Shown here piece by piece: positions 42,842-52,333 of a stretch of DNA of 64,000 nucleotides. Origin of the DNA: Clostridium sulfidigenes (lineage in GTDB: Bacteria > Bacillota > Clostridia > Clostridiales > Clostridiaceae); the NCBI RefSeq assembly GCF_000732635.1, contig NZ_JPMD01000011.1, positions 1 to 64,000 of the forward strand, given 5' to 3'. The stretch's first letter is position 1. Every line of letters starts with the position of its first letter. A model generated the notes under the pieces. The model searched no databases and was not told the origin of the DNA. It saw nothing but the letters and a program-made list of their open reading frames with translations. The translations under genes were made by a program, and so were the position numbers.

Positions 42842-42947
42842 CTATCCTTGCCTAGTGCTAAAGAATCCCAACTTTCAATGATTTCTCCTGTAGCTTTCTC
42901 TTTAAATTATATTTTATCTCTGCAAAAGAATGATAATTTTATAATCA
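42842..42947 (-). pseudogene. Fragment of a second lipoprotein gene
   Basis: Sequence matching the C-terminal codons of the lipoprotein at 41870 (stretch LGKGGE-like end, GDSSALG) joins directly to a segment matching about 42094-42124 of that gene, so an internal part was deleted. It is directly downstream of the gene at 42948. Confidence 0.6.
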
Positions 42948-43634
42948 TCAATACTTTATTTTTATATATCGTGAATCATCATCATAACCAACAACTCCTG
43001 AAATATTTATATCAAAAATTTGATTATTATATTGTAATTTTTCATCTTCTACTATGTATACTAAATCACATGTATATTCTTCTTGTGGCTGGAAATTATA
43101 TTCAAAATAATCCTTTTTATCAAAGTCTTCTAATTTGCTAGACATCCAACATTCATAATTATATATTTCATTTTTATCATCTATTACATCTAAACAACAT
43201 GAATTAAGTGGAAACATTCTTTCTGTCTCTCTATTATTTTTAATTGTTACATTTACAATGACATATGACATATTATTAATTAAATTTCCTTTTTCATCTG
43301 TAACAAATTCATCACAATCTGGAGGATTTGGAAATTGTTTTTTTTCTTTTGTCTTTTCTACTGAGTTAACCTTAAATGTAAGATCAACCGTAAGAACATC
43401 TTCACCCATTTCAAAGATTTTATCAGCTTCAAATTCGTTAGCTGCAGCTAAACTCTCTTCTGCTTTAATTTCAGCATTTTCTTTGGTTTCTATACCTTCT
43501 TTTGTTTCTTTTTTGTTACTCCATAAGTTAGACTTAGGAAATAATTCATCATTTTTAAATACACTAACACCAATAATAACAACCATAATTATCATAGATG
43601 CAATAACAATTCCTTGTTTCGTTTTTCTATTCAA
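42948..43634 (-). CDS. Membrane-anchored DUF5028-like accessory protein (228 aa)
   Basis: A TTG start behind GGTAGGGTATAAAG, one N-terminal membrane helix (residues 8-25), a charged linker with Lys-Glu repeats, and an extracellular Ig-like domain (VLTVDLTFKVNSVEKTKEKK, YVIVNVTIKNNRETERMFPL). The layout resembles DUF4352/DUF5028 proteins that accompany ABC transporters linked to lantibiotics. Last gene of the ABC operon. Specific role unknown. Confidence 0.65.
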   Translation of the reverse strand: MNRKTKQGIVIASMIIMVVIIGVSVFKNDELFPKSNLWSNKKETKEGIETKENAEIKAEESLAAANEFEADKIFEMGEDVLTVDLTFKVNSVEKTKEKKQFPNPPDCDEFVTDEKGNLINNMSYVIVNVTIKNNRETERMFPLNSCCLDVIDDKNEIYNYECWMSSKLEDFDKKDYFEYNFQPQEEYTCDLVYIVEDEKLQYNNQIFDINISGVVGYDDDSRYIKIKY

Positions 43635-43651
43635 CTTTATACCCTACCTTT

Positions 43652-44215
43652 CTAACTAAAATTAAGTTCTACGCATCTTTTTACCGGATACATTTCCAAC
43701 GTTAGATAAAATTTTCTATTCTTCAATTCTTTCCATGTTTCTTTATCAAAATGCCTTTCAATCATAGAGTAGGGTAATATTAATTCTTTTTCTTCTCCAG
43801 GCTTTAATTCTACTACAGGACTTGCATCATCTTCTTTATTAACTTCTTTAAATAATTCTAAACTCAGTCCATTATGCCAACTTACTGATTCCGCCTCAAA
43901 TTCATAAACCTCTATAGTTTTAGTCTCCTCACTATTATTCTTAAAGTTAACTTTTACAAAAATAGCCTTCTTTTCTTCATCAGGGAATGGATCCTCTATA
44001 GACGCATATATTATTTTAAGTTCATCATCATTTACAATTTTTGATTCTTCTACACTTAGCTGAACTCCTTCATAATCAAAGGTTTCATTTAAAGTAAATT
44101 TTTCTAGTGGTGCTTCAGGATATTTATTATTTATATATCTAAATCTCATAAAACATACACCTACTAAAATAAGAACTAAGCCTAAAATTATATAGTTCTT
44201 ACTTCTCTGTTTCAT
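43652..44215 (-). CDS. Membrane-anchored DUF5028-like accessory protein (187 aa)
   Basis: One N-terminal membrane helix (residues 8-25) and an extracellular beta domain with AIFVKVNFKNNSEETKTIEV. It parallels the next gene in layout and is probably a diverged paralogue. It overlaps the ATPase gene by 17 nt, which argues for a dedicated role with this transporter. Confidence 0.65.
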   Translation of the reverse strand: MKQRSKNYIILGLVLILVGVCFMRFRYINNKYPEAPLEKFTLNETFDYEGVQLSVEESKIVNDDELKIIYASIEDPFPDEEKKAIFVKVNFKNNSEETKTIEVYEFEAESVSWHNGLSLELFKEVNKEDDASPVVELKPGEEKELILPYSMIERHFDKETWKELKNRKFYLTLEMYPVKRCVELNFS

Positions 44216-44873
44216 TTAATTTTACCTCCTCCTTCACCTTTATATATTTTTTCATTTCTCCATTTTCTATAAAAAATATTTCATCTGATAGATAACTTAA
44301 CTCCTCACTATCATGACAAGATATTATTATTAATGCTCCTTTATCACGAAGATCTCGAAGTATTTCACTAAGGTTTTTGATGCTGTTTTCATCTAGTGCA
44401 TTAGTAGGTTCATCTAATACAATAATTTTAGCATCTTCCATAATAGCTGCTGCAATTCCTAATTTTTGCTTCATTCCTAGTGAATATTTTTTGAATTTCT
44501 TCTTATCTTCAGGATCTAATCCCACTAATGAAATAGTCTGTTTTATCTTTTCTTCACTAATTTTCCCTTGTATATCTGCAAGTATCTTTAGATTTTTATA
44601 TCCTGAATAATTAGATATAAAACCAGGGCTTTCAATTAATGCTCCAATACTTTCAGGAAAAGAAAGCTCTTTACCTAAAACTTTTCCATCAATTATAACC
44701 TTTCCTTCAGTAGGAATCATAAGTCCACAAATTGCCCTCATAAGCATAGTCTTTCCTGAACCATTTTTTCCTTTTAGCCCATAAATTTTACCCTGTTCCA
44801 TTTTTATATTTATATTGCTTAAAACTGTATTTTTAGAAATTACCTTAGTTAAATTTTCAACTTCAATATACAT
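44199..44873 (-). CDS. ABC-2-type transporter ATP-binding protein
   Basis: 224 residues with Walker A GKNGSGKTM (36-44), signature YSLGMKQKLG, Walker B IIVLDEPTNALD and an H-loop in IISCHDSEEL. It should power the permeases encoded upstream. ATPases of this class serve bacteriocin immunity and drug efflux systems. Start behind AAAAGGAGATAAT. Confidence 0.88.
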   Translation of the reverse strand: MYIEVENLTKVISKNTVLSNINIKMEQGKIYGLKGKNGSGKTMLMRAICGLMIPTEGKVIIDGKVLGKELSFPESIGALIESPGFISNYSGYKNLKILADIQGKISEEKIKQTISLVGLDPEDKKKFKKYSLGMKQKLGIAAAIMEDAKIIVLDEPTNALDENSIKNLSEILRDLRDKGALIIISCHDSEELSYLSDEIFFIENGEMKKYIKVKEEVKLNETEK

Positions 44874-44890
44874 ATTATCTCCTTTTACAC

Positions 44891-45763
44891 TTAGTTATTT
44901 TTTCCTATAATATCATAAGTTTTAAACTTAAAAATCCCTAATGTTATTGATATAAAAGATATAGCCATGCTGAGTATTATACCAGTTGATGTTTCAATTC
45001 CCTTTATACCTACCATTAAGCTATTTCGTAACAACATTAAATAATTTCCCATTAAAATAGGACTACAATAATAGATCGAGACTATCAAAAAAGATATAAT
45101 AAAAATATTGCTATATATTAAATTACTGAACATTGCTATGGTAAGCTGCATTAGAGAAAGGGCTACGGATGTGACTATGGGTAAGACTATGCAAGCACTA
45201 AACACTCCATTAGCTGCTAAACTAGAAGTATCTAACTTTAAAACAGCTAAACTAACCTTATGATTAGGAGTTAACGATAGTTCACCATTAATTAAAGAAA
45301 ACATTGCAATAACTATATACCCTATTGCGTAAAAAATAAGAACATTTCCCATAATCCAAAGGCATTTACTAAGCCACCACTGCCATCGTTTTTTTGAACG
45401 TATTAATATTTGAGTTCCATATTCTTTTAAATCATTCAGTGGATAATAACCTATCACTATTGAAAGAAATATATTTAATAAAACCCATCCCGGTGGTATT
45501 TCAATTTTTTCTTTATTATCTACTCTATTAGAAATATCAACACCTTTATATAAATCAATAATGTAATTGCCAAAGGTTGGTTTCTCTTTGAAATTATCAT
45601 ATTCTCTACTGATTATTAATCCCCTTTGAAAATTAGCACATAGTAATATAAATATAATTAATACCACAGCATACTTTTTCCATCCTTTAATAGTTCCCAT
45701 GTAATAGTCATGCTTTATTTGCATTAAAAAACTTGACTTATTTTCTCCTTTAAAACTATTCAT
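44891..45763 (-). CDS. ABC-2-type transporter permease (290 aa)
   Basis: About six membrane helices (residues 30-50, 98-115, 135-165, 185-215, 222-245, 265-285). The start overlaps the preceding permease gene by 8 nt. Similar in layout to the two other permeases of the operon. Confidence 0.75.
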   Translation of the reverse strand: MNSFKGENKSSFLMQIKHDYYMGTIKGWKKYAVVLIIFILLCANFQRGLIISREYDNFKEKPTFGNYIIDLYKGVDISNRVDNKEKIEIPPGWVLLNIFLSIVIGYYPLNDLKEYGTQILIRSKKRWQWWLSKCLWIMGNVLIFYAIGYIVIAMFSLINGELSLTPNHKVSLAVLKLDTSSLAANGVFSACIVLPIVTSVALSLMQLTIAMFSNLIYSNIFIISFLIVSIYYCSPILMGNYLMLLRNSLMVGIKGIETSTGIILSMAISFISITLGIFKFKTYDIIGKNN

Positions 45764-46493
45764 TTAAAAATTCCTTTCTGTCAGCTTTGAACATACCCAC
45801 ATATGTAATAGAAATCATTAAAAAAATCCCATAGATTAATCCTATAGCCATGTTAATGGGATTTACCCATTTTGTATAATAAATACTTATAAGTCTATAA
45901 AATATAGGACAATAATAATCGACTATTCCCACTGTAATAATTACAATGAGAGAGATACTACTTTTATTGGTTATCCAATAAATAAGCATAGTTAATAAAG
46001 TTATAACAAGTATTCTAATAAAAGATATTATGAAAAATGCCATTACAACATTAATAAACTTAATATCACTACAGATCATATTGGTTTCTCCAAAGAAAAT
46101 ACTTCTTCTCCTATCCCAATTTATATAGCTATTGCACAATAAACCACCTACCCCATAGGTGCATAGTAGCAAATATATAGTTGAAAATAAGGAGAACAGT
46201 ATACTTTTATACACTTCTTTTAACCAAAGTAATTTTTTACTCTTTTGCTTTAATACAAACATAGTAGAAAAATCATTTTTAAATAGGTGCAACAGCAAGA
46301 ATACATTAACAATCATTAACTCAATGCCAAAAAATAATGTTCCAGAAACATCTACAAAGTAATCAGCTAATGTAAATTTAAATCCACCTAACAAAGAAAC
46401 TTTCATTGAGTGTCTTAAATATAGAAAAGTTAATGATGCTACGATGATCATGTATACTATTACCCATAAAAAATTAGACTTAATATTTCTCAT
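45756..46493 (-). CDS. ABC-2-type transporter permease (245 aa)
   Basis: Six predicted helices starting with NFLWVIVYMIIVASLTFLYL; no catalytic motifs. Middle of three consecutive permease genes. Weak ribosome binding site; likely translated by coupling. Confidence 0.75.
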   Translation of the reverse strand: MRNIKSNFLWVIVYMIIVASLTFLYLRHSMKVSLLGGFKFTLADYFVDVSGTLFFGIELMIVNVFLLLHLFKNDFSTMFVLKQKSKKLLWLKEVYKSILFSLFSTIYLLLCTYGVGGLLCNSYINWDRRRSIFFGETNMICSDIKFINVVMAFFIISFIRILVITLLTMLIYWITNKSSISLIVIITVGIVDYYCPIFYRLISIYYTKWVNPINMAIGLIYGIFLMISITYVGMFKADRKEFLNE

Positions 46494-46518
46494 AAACTCT
46501 TTTGTCCATAATTTACAC

Positions 46519-47343
46519 TTAATATATATCTTCTCTCACCCCACTAATTAAAAATGTTGTGGACGTTATAATTCCTAAAAATAAAGTTTCATATAAAATT
46601 ATTCTATAATCACAGGTTCCATAACCTGGTTGTAGAAAATAAAGTGGTTCATAATTATTTAATCCCAAAGATGATAATAATGAATATAAGAATAAATAAA
46701 TTAAGAATGGCGCAACTATTACCATAAATCTGTATTCTACTACTAAACTTATGGATAAAGCTATAGTAGCTAAAAATCCACTAAAAATAAAATCTATAAT
46801 TAGATATCCTAATATATAAATAAATGGGTGAATAAAAAATAGCTCTCCCCACATTTGTGCAGCACCAATTAAATATCCTTCTCTTGCTTGTGGTGGATAT
46901 GATGGTAAAAACATAGCTGTTATAATAAGACTTATTAATAGCGGTATTACTATAGCAAGTCCACCAGAAATAAATGTAGCTAAATATTTAGATATATAGT
47001 AATCTCGCTTCTTAGCTCTTATAAGCACATTTTTTATATATCCATTTTTCCTATCTAAGAAAAATGAATCTGCAAAGGGAATGGTAGCTAATATAGGAAG
47101 TAGCATATAAAATAAAAAGTTATGCATACTATAGCCAGCATTTCCTATCCACCCAACAAAAATCGTTGGTGGACAATACATTTTAGATTTATTATATTGA
47201 AGTACCTCATCTATCCCCATAGAGGCTGGAATAACAAATTGAATCACATAAGATATCGTTATAAAGCTACCTATAGCTAAAGCAAATAGCATAGATTTAC
47301 TCTTTAAAGCTCTTTTTAATTCAATTTTAAATAAATTTTTCAA
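46519..47343 (-). CDS. ABC-2-type transporter permease (274 aa)
   Basis: Start at TTG 47343, behind GAAGGTGAAATT, giving KNLFKIELKRALKSKSMLFA, the usual beginning of ABC-2 permeases; the longer upstream frame has no ribosome binding site. Six helices. First gene of a six-gene operon: three permeases, ATPase and two anchored accessory proteins. Substrate unknown, perhaps a bacteriocin against which the operon protects. Confidence 0.78.
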   Translation of the reverse strand: MKNLFKIELKRALKSKSMLFALAIGSFITISYVIQFVIPASMGIDEVLQYNKSKMYCPPTIFVGWIGNAGYSMHNFLFYMLLPILATIPFADSFFLDRKNGYIKNVLIRAKKRDYYISKYLATFISGGLAIVIPLLISLIITAMFLPSYPPQAREGYLIGAAQMWGELFFIHPFIYILGYLIIDFIFSGFLATIALSISLVVEYRFMVIVAPFLIYLFLYSLLSSLGLNNYEPLYFLQPGYGTCDYRIILYETLFLGIITSTTFLISGVREDIY

Positions 47344-47860
47344 AATTTCACCTTCTTTTATTCTATTTTTAAATTCTATATTAATAAAGGTTAAGGTAGA
47401 AATAATATGTAATACTATTTCTACCTTTAAATTTAAAGTTACATAAAAACTTGCCATAATTTAATAAATATAACTCTCTATTAAATTGTATAAATACAGT
47501 ATTGCTTCTGTATTTTTCAATTACAATACGTATCAATTAATAATATTATATAAATCTAAAATTACCAATAATCCTGTTATGTATTAAGTGATTTATCATA
47601 TCAACTTAATAGTATACATTTCTAATATAATAATGTGCGCACATTATCTTCACATAAATGTTTAGCCTAGATTTAATATAACAAATTACATGTTACTCAC
47701 TTGTTACTATTGTAACTAATGTTAAATTTTGCTTAAACCTTTAATGCACGAAAGGCTTAATTCTGTACCTAAAATTCGATAAATTTACATTTATTTCCAC
47801 GAATTTTGAAAGATTTCAATATTTTAATTGTCTATTCTCATATTTTTTAAGAGTTTTTAT
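47344..47860. other. Gene-free stretch upstream of the ABC operon
   Basis: No gene is seen. It holds an 18-bp perfect palindrome (47630-47647) and GTTAC-TATT-GTAAC (about 47706-47719), both candidate regulator sites for the ABC operon. Confidence 0.4.
47630..47647. promoter_or_regulatory. Perfect 18-bp palindrome
   Basis: ATAATGTGCGCACATTAT, its GC-rich centre standing out in AT-rich DNA, about 290 nt upstream of the ABC operon start. The form is that of a dimeric repressor operator; no regulator gene is adjacent. Confidence 0.4.
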
Positions 47861-49189
47861 CTACTGAAGCCCCAACACTCTCTGATACTTTCCAATCCAT
47901 CCTAGATTTACATTTCTCACTTCACCATTTCTATTTTTACCTATGATAATTTCCATGATTTCCTTAGGTGCCTCCCCCTCTTCCTCTTTATTTTTATCTT
48001 TATTTTCAGTGTCATAATAACTTTCTCTGTAAGGAAAGAGCACCATATCTGCATCTTGTTCTATGGATCCAGATTCTCTTAGGTCTGACAGCATTGGTCT
48101 TGGATCATTTCTGCTTTCTGCTGCCCTGGAGAGTTGAGCTAATGCTATGACGGTGATTTTTAAGGATTTTGCCATTGCCTTTAGCTCCCTCGATATCTTT
48201 GCAACTTCTTGTTCTCTAGATGAACTTACTCCTACAGATTCTATGAGCTGAAGATAATCTATTATTATCACATCTAAACCTTCCTTTTGCTTTAAAGTCT
48301 TTGCCTTTCCTCTTATGGTTGGAAGTGTAGTTGATGTGTCATCTATAAAAATTTTTCTCTTTGAAAGTTCTGAGGCTCCTATGATAAGTTTATTTAGGTG
48401 ATCTTCTTCTAGATTTCCACTCTGTATATTTTTTAAAGAAATCAAGCATCTAGCAGAAAGCATTCTTTGTACAAGTTGGTTCTTTGGCATCTCTAGGGAG
48501 AATAAGCCCACCTTTGCCTCTTTAGAAACATGTTGGGCAAGGTTTAAAGCAAAGGCTGTCTTTCCCATGGAGGGTCTTGCAGCTATAATAACTAGTTCTC
48601 CAGCTTTTAAGCCTGAGGTCACTTCATCTAAGTCCTTATACCCTGTGGAAATACCTTCAAGGGCCCTTTTATCCAGGTATCTTTTTTCAATGTGGCTTAT
48701 GGTACTCTCCAGTGTATCCATAATGGGTTCCATATCTTCCATTGCTGCACTGCTATAGGCTTTATGAATATTATCCTCTAACTCTTCCACCACTTGGTCT
48801 ACAAGGAACTCTCCATGACTCTCATCAATGGCTTTTCTGCAAGCTTTTATAACCCTTCTTCTGCTTGCTTTATCTATGATGATTTCACAATAATTTCTTA
48901 TATTACTTAGGTACACAGCAGAACTAGAAAGCTTAGAAAGGTATGTTATACCATTGCATTTTTCTAAAACTTCCCTAGATTTTAGTTCCTCGGAAAGGGT
49001 TATTAAATCTATATTAATCTCCCTAGCTCTAAGATTTAAAATTCCTCTATAAATAACTTTATGATTTTCATAATAAAAATCGTCTAAGTTTAAAATATCC
49101 TCCACTTCATAAATTTTATCCTTATCGTTAATTAGCACCCCAAGGACTACCTGCTCTGCTTCTAGACTATGTGGCATCACCATATCCAT
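47861..49189 (-). CDS. dnaB: Replicative DNA helicase DnaB
   Basis: 442 residues. N-terminal DnaB domain (MPHSLEAEQVVLGVLINDKD), then a RecA-like helicase domain with Walker A AARPSMGKTAFALN, Walker B VIIDYLQLI, and LSDLRESGSIEQDADMVLF. It follows directly after a phage-type replication initiator gene, with its ribosome binding site (AAGGAGGACATGTAGC) inside the end of that gene, so it is probably a phage- or plasmid-derived helicase rather than the chromosomal copy. Confidence 0.93.
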   Translation of the reverse strand: MDMVMPHSLEAEQVVLGVLINDKDKIYEVEDILNLDDFYYENHKVIYRGILNLRAREINIDLITLSEELKSREVLEKCNGITYLSKLSSSAVYLSNIRNYCEIIIDKASRRRVIKACRKAIDESHGEFLVDQVVEELEDNIHKAYSSAAMEDMEPIMDTLESTISHIEKRYLDKRALEGISTGYKDLDEVTSGLKAGELVIIAARPSMGKTAFALNLAQHVSKEAKVGLFSLEMPKNQLVQRMLSARCLISLKNIQSGNLEEDHLNKLIIGASELSKRKIFIDDTSTTLPTIRGKAKTLKQKEGLDVIIIDYLQLIESVGVSSSREQEVAKISRELKAMAKSLKITVIALAQLSRAAESRNDPRPMLSDLRESGSIEQDADMVLFPYRESYYDTENKDKNKEEEGEAPKEIMEIIIGKNRNGEVRNVNLGWIGKYQRVLGLQ

Positions 49190-49190
49190 G

Positions 49191-50069
49191 CTACATGTCC
49201 TCCTTCAAAACTATATTCTTTAACTTTTCCTTTAACTCAGCTTTATTTCTTTCATCACTAAGGACCATATTTCCCCTCTTAAATTTCCCGTCACTTTCCT
49301 TTTCTGGTTTTCTTTCTTGATTTAAATAGGTCTCAAATTTATTGCCAAAGAGAGTAGTAGGAACTAAATATTGCTGAAACTTGGTGCCTGTCCATTTATA
49401 TTTCATATTATCAATAACGGTTTTAAAGTCCTCTACGGTAAAGCCTTCACTAAGCCTTGCTTTAATAAGCCTAATAGTTATCTTTGTTGAGCTTCTAAAG
49501 TTTTTTCCTGTTTTCAAATTCAGATACTCTATTATTTCAAAGGCACTTTTCTCCAGAAGAAGATTTTTATTTATTTTAGTAGATGAATCTTTAGTAGAGG
49601 GATTATTTGTTGTAGATTTAAATCCACACCCCTTAGGTTCTTCACAGATACCCTTAGATTTTTCATCAATACCCTTAGCTTCTTCACCCATACCTTTAAC
49701 TCCTTCACAGATACCCTTAGAGTTTTCCTCCTCTGCTCCTTCTCTAGTTATAAGCTCCTTATAATTTTCACCTATGCCAAAAAAGGAGTATGTTCCCTTT
49801 TCCCTCACAACCAGATGAGTAAGCATTCCTGCATCTCTCAATTTAAAAAATCTAGATTGAACTGTACATTTCTTCATTCTAAAAATAGGAAACTCTCTTA
49901 AAACTGCATCATAACGAAGCCAATAATAAATATGTCCCTCTACCTCCCTTATGTTCATTCCATTGCTTTCTTTAAAATCAATGAAATACCTAAGAATACT
50001 TGCATCAATAATATCTAGTCCAAACTTTATTAATTTATCCTGCCTAAAACCCATAATTGTATGTTTCAT
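49191..50069 (-). CDS. Phage-type replication initiator/helicase-loader (Phg_2220_C-like)
   Basis: 292 residues. An N-terminal winged-helix-like part (FRMKKCTVQSRFFKLRDAGM) leads to an imperfect tandem repeat of about seven residues (KGICEGVKGMGEEAKGIDEK, residues 130-153). A C-terminal domain EIIEYLNLKTGKNFRSSTKI with YKWTGTKFQQYLVPTTLF resembles the conserved phage C-terminal domain of replisome organisers. It likely binds an origin and loads the downstream DnaB. Start behind AGGAGAGAGAAGATT. Confidence 0.8.
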   Translation of the reverse strand: MKHTIMGFRQDKLIKFGLDIIDASILRYFIDFKESNGMNIREVEGHIYYWLRYDAVLREFPIFRMKKCTVQSRFFKLRDAGMLTHLVVREKGTYSFFGIGENYKELITREGAEEENSKGICEGVKGMGEEAKGIDEKSKGICEEPKGCGFKSTTNNPSTKDSSTKINKNLLLEKSAFEIIEYLNLKTGKNFRSSTKITIRLIKARLSEGFTVEDFKTVIDNMKYKWTGTKFQQYLVPTTLFGNKFETYLNQERKPEKESDGKFKRGNMVLSDERNKAELKEKLKNIVLKEDM

Positions 50070-50705
50070 AATCTTCTCTCTCCTATCCTTATTTAAATAA
50101 GTATCTCTATATACTAAATAAGCAATTTAGACGAAAAGTGGAAAATTATTTTATTAAAAATAAAAAAAGTGGCATGCACCACGTTCCTAACGGTAAAACC
50201 AATAAAACGTAAAAATCTATACTTTCCTATACATTGAAAAAGACAATCCAGAAGTTAATCCTGAACTGTCTAAAATACTTATACAATATTATTTTTTTAA
50301 TTGGCTCTGTTGAAGATTACAGTGATAGAATATACAAGCTATGTGGATATTGATGGACATCCCATAAAGATTCTAGTTAAATACACAGCTTTTTATTTTT
50401 AATAACGTGGTCGAAACCAAATTATAAAAATCTTATTTTCATTAAGTTATATTATTAAAATCTCACCTTAAATTACACCACATTTTACCTAGGAAACTAG
50501 ATAGCTAGAAAACTATATACCTATAGAAATATATAAATATGGATATATAGATATATAAAACTAGCTTAATAGTAATATATGAACCTAGTTAAATAGTAAA
50601 ATAGTTAACTATTTGTTGTGTTCATGGGGGTTTCAAGGCTTTCTCTAATAAGCACTGTATGTTAATTACTAATTATAATGCTTTCTTAAACTTTTCTAAA
50701 ATAAC
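50070..50705. other. AT-rich, repeat-rich stretch upstream of the replication genes
   Basis: No gene is seen. From 50505 to 50615 short repeats ACTAG, TATATA and TAGTTAAATAGT alternate (for example AACCTAGTTAAATAGTAAAA). It could be a replication origin for the initiator/helicase pair, but no clear iterons or DnaA boxes stand out. Confidence 0.3.
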
Positions 50706-50918
50706 TTACTGAGTTTTACTTTTATAATACCCCATATCTTTCAAAAGTAAGGTAATAAAATATATGGCAAGCAATAAATAAGCTAAATTAAAAGCAACTA
50801 ATAGGTTTCTATTTTCAATAATTTTACTAATAGGTTGATGTAATATAGCTATAACTAAAATGAAAATATTCCTACTTAATTGAATTCCTTTGGATTTCTT
50901 TCTCCTTATATCCTTCAT
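50706..50918 (-). CDS. Small membrane protein (70 aa)
   Basis: Two membrane helices (about 16-33 and 40-60) after a basic start (MKDIRRKKSKGIQLSR). Start behind GAGGAGAATTAAGT. No family is recognised. Confidence 0.55.
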   Translation of the reverse strand: MKDIRRKKSKGIQLSRNIFILVIAILHQPISKIIENRNLLVAFNLAYLLLAIYFITLLLKDMGYYKSKTQ

Positions 50919-51227
50919 ACTTAATTCTCCTCAACTCACTATTATCAATTATTTTATTCTTCCCTTTAAAATCAAAATTCAACCCTTCAATATTTTTTAG
51001 CACAACCTCTTAGTTTGCATATGCCTTAAATTTATTATAATGCATTTAATGTTTTACATTCCATAAAAATACATGAAAGTACGATTTTACTGCATAAGAT
51101 TACAATTTTATATATTGAAATCCCAGTAAATAATATCCAAAAACTTTTTTAAAACCCTTATCTCTAGTGAATTTTCTTAATAAAAGCATATATAGTAAGT
51201 GTTAAATAATTTATAAGGAGGTTTCTC
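50919..51227. other. Divergent intergenic region
   Basis: About 300 bp of AT-rich DNA between divergent genes; no ORF or clear hairpin. Promoters for both sides must lie here. AAGGAGGTTTCTC precedes the next gene. Confidence 0.3.
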
Positions 51228-51653
51228 ATGAAAAAAGAAAATAAAATTAATGATTCCATAGATGAATTTAATTCTGAAGAAGATTTGGAAGAACTTAATG
51301 GCATCTGTGAGTCCATCACTGGTATTCCCATATCATCCTTTAATTTTGAAAAAGATATTCTCTCTAAGGAGAATTTATCCACAGCTAATCTAACTTCTCT
51401 ACCATCTCCTGTTGATAGTTTTACTGATAATCGCAAGGTTAAAACTGAAGCTCCTGGAATAACTCCACCCATAGATGGTGAATTCTTTGATACTCAGAGA
51501 TGTTATAAAATAAGAAATTCCACTGCTAGAATGCTAAATGAAATTAAAGCTGTTCATCCCAATGTTAATGTTTATATGAATACCATTGTGGATGCAGCAA
51601 TTAGAAATTACTATGACTTTATTTTCAATAGAGATGGAATTAATACTTTATAA
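51228..51653 (+). CDS. Putative ribbon-helix-helix protein with acidic N terminus
   Basis: 141 residues. An acidic, disordered N terminus (IDEFNSEEDLEELNGICESI) precedes a C-terminal CFK-like RHH segment: RCYKIRNSTARMLNEIKAVH then YMNTIVDAAIRNYYDFIF. Such proteins bind operator or partition DNA. Position near phage-type replication genes fits a segregation or regulatory role, which is inference. Confidence 0.55.
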   Translation: MKKENKINDSIDEFNSEEDLEELNGICESITGIPISSFNFEKDILSKENLSTANLTSLPSPVDSFTDNRKVKTEAPGITPPIDGEFFDTQRCYKIRNSTARMLNEIKAVHPNVNVYMNTIVDAAIRNYYDFIFNRDGINTL

Positions 51654-51733
51654 TTATTCATCATTTATACTTTCCACTTATTTTTCAAAGTGCATATATA
51701 ATCATTGAAACCACTGATAAGGAGGTGAATTTA

Positions 51734-51958
51734 ATGGCAGTAGATAAAGTTTTAAACACCACTTCTTTTCATATTGAAGTTGAAAACGGAACTGATAAGA
51801 CTGGAGCTACAATTTATAAGAAAAAAACTTTTTCTGGAGTAAAACCTAGTGTTGACCCTCAAAATGTTTTTGATGTGGCTGAGGCTATTAAAGATGTTTT
51901 AAGTGCTTCTACTAGAGATAGTTACTTAAATGAAACTTCAAAATTAGTTAATGCTTAA
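51734..51958 (+). CDS. DUF1659 protein
   Basis: 74 residues from ATG 51734 (AAGGAGGTGAATTTA before it). Pattern FKGVKPSVDPQNVFDVAEAI-like (here FSGVKPSVDPQNVFDVAEAI) is that of DUF1659, which in Firmicutes nearly always precedes DUF2922. Function unknown. Confidence 0.85.
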   Translation: MAVDKVLNTTSFHIEVENGTDKTGATIYKKKTFSGVKPSVDPQNVFDVAEAIKDVLSASTRDSYLNETSKLVNA

Positions 51959-52016
51959 GAGTATTAACCGCGAGTATTAACTGTGACTTATCCTAGAGAA
52001 AGGAGGAAATTAAACT

Positions 52017-52235
52017 ATGGAATATTCATTATTAATGACTTTTATTAATGCCAGTGGAGATAAAGTTAATTTATCAATTTCAGGAGTTAAGCAAGATATC
52101 ACTGAACCTCAGGTATCAACTCTTATGGATACTATAATTGCTAAGGATGTTTTTCTTAGTAAGGGTGGCTCACTAGCTTCTAAATACGGAGCACAGCTTA
52201 CCCAAAGACAAACTACTAAGTTCAGTCTTGCCTAA
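52017..52235 (+). CDS. DUF2922 protein
   Basis: 72 residues (YSLLMTFINASGDKVNLSIS, VSTLMDTIIAKDVF), the DUF2922 family. It forms a pair with the DUF1659 gene 58 nt upstream and has its own AGAAAGGAGGAAATTAAACT. Confidence 0.85.
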   Translation: MEYSLLMTFINASGDKVNLSISGVKQDITEPQVSTLMDTIIAKDVFLSKGGSLASKYGAQLTQRQTTKFSLA

Positions 52236-52250
52236 AATGACAAAAATAAC

Positions 52251-52322
52251 GGGGTCAGACCTGAGGAATTTTTTTCCTCGGGGTCAGACCCCATTACATT
52301 TTTTTCCTTGGGGTCTGACCCC
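52251..52322. repeat. GGGGTCWGACCCC palindrome triplet, 3' of the coiled-coil gene
   Basis: GGGGTCAGACCTG (52251, worn), GGGGTCAGACCCC (52280-52292) and GGGGTCTGACCCC (52310-52322), separated by CATTACATTTTTTTCCTTG-type linkers. Same family as 24124 and 25112. Confidence 0.8.
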
Positions 52323-52333
52323 ATTACAAATAT

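Noticed and set aside
49381..49764. A 127-codon plus-strand frame opposite the replication initiator
   Set aside because: Its regular pattern comes from the initiator's tandem repeat read on the other strand.
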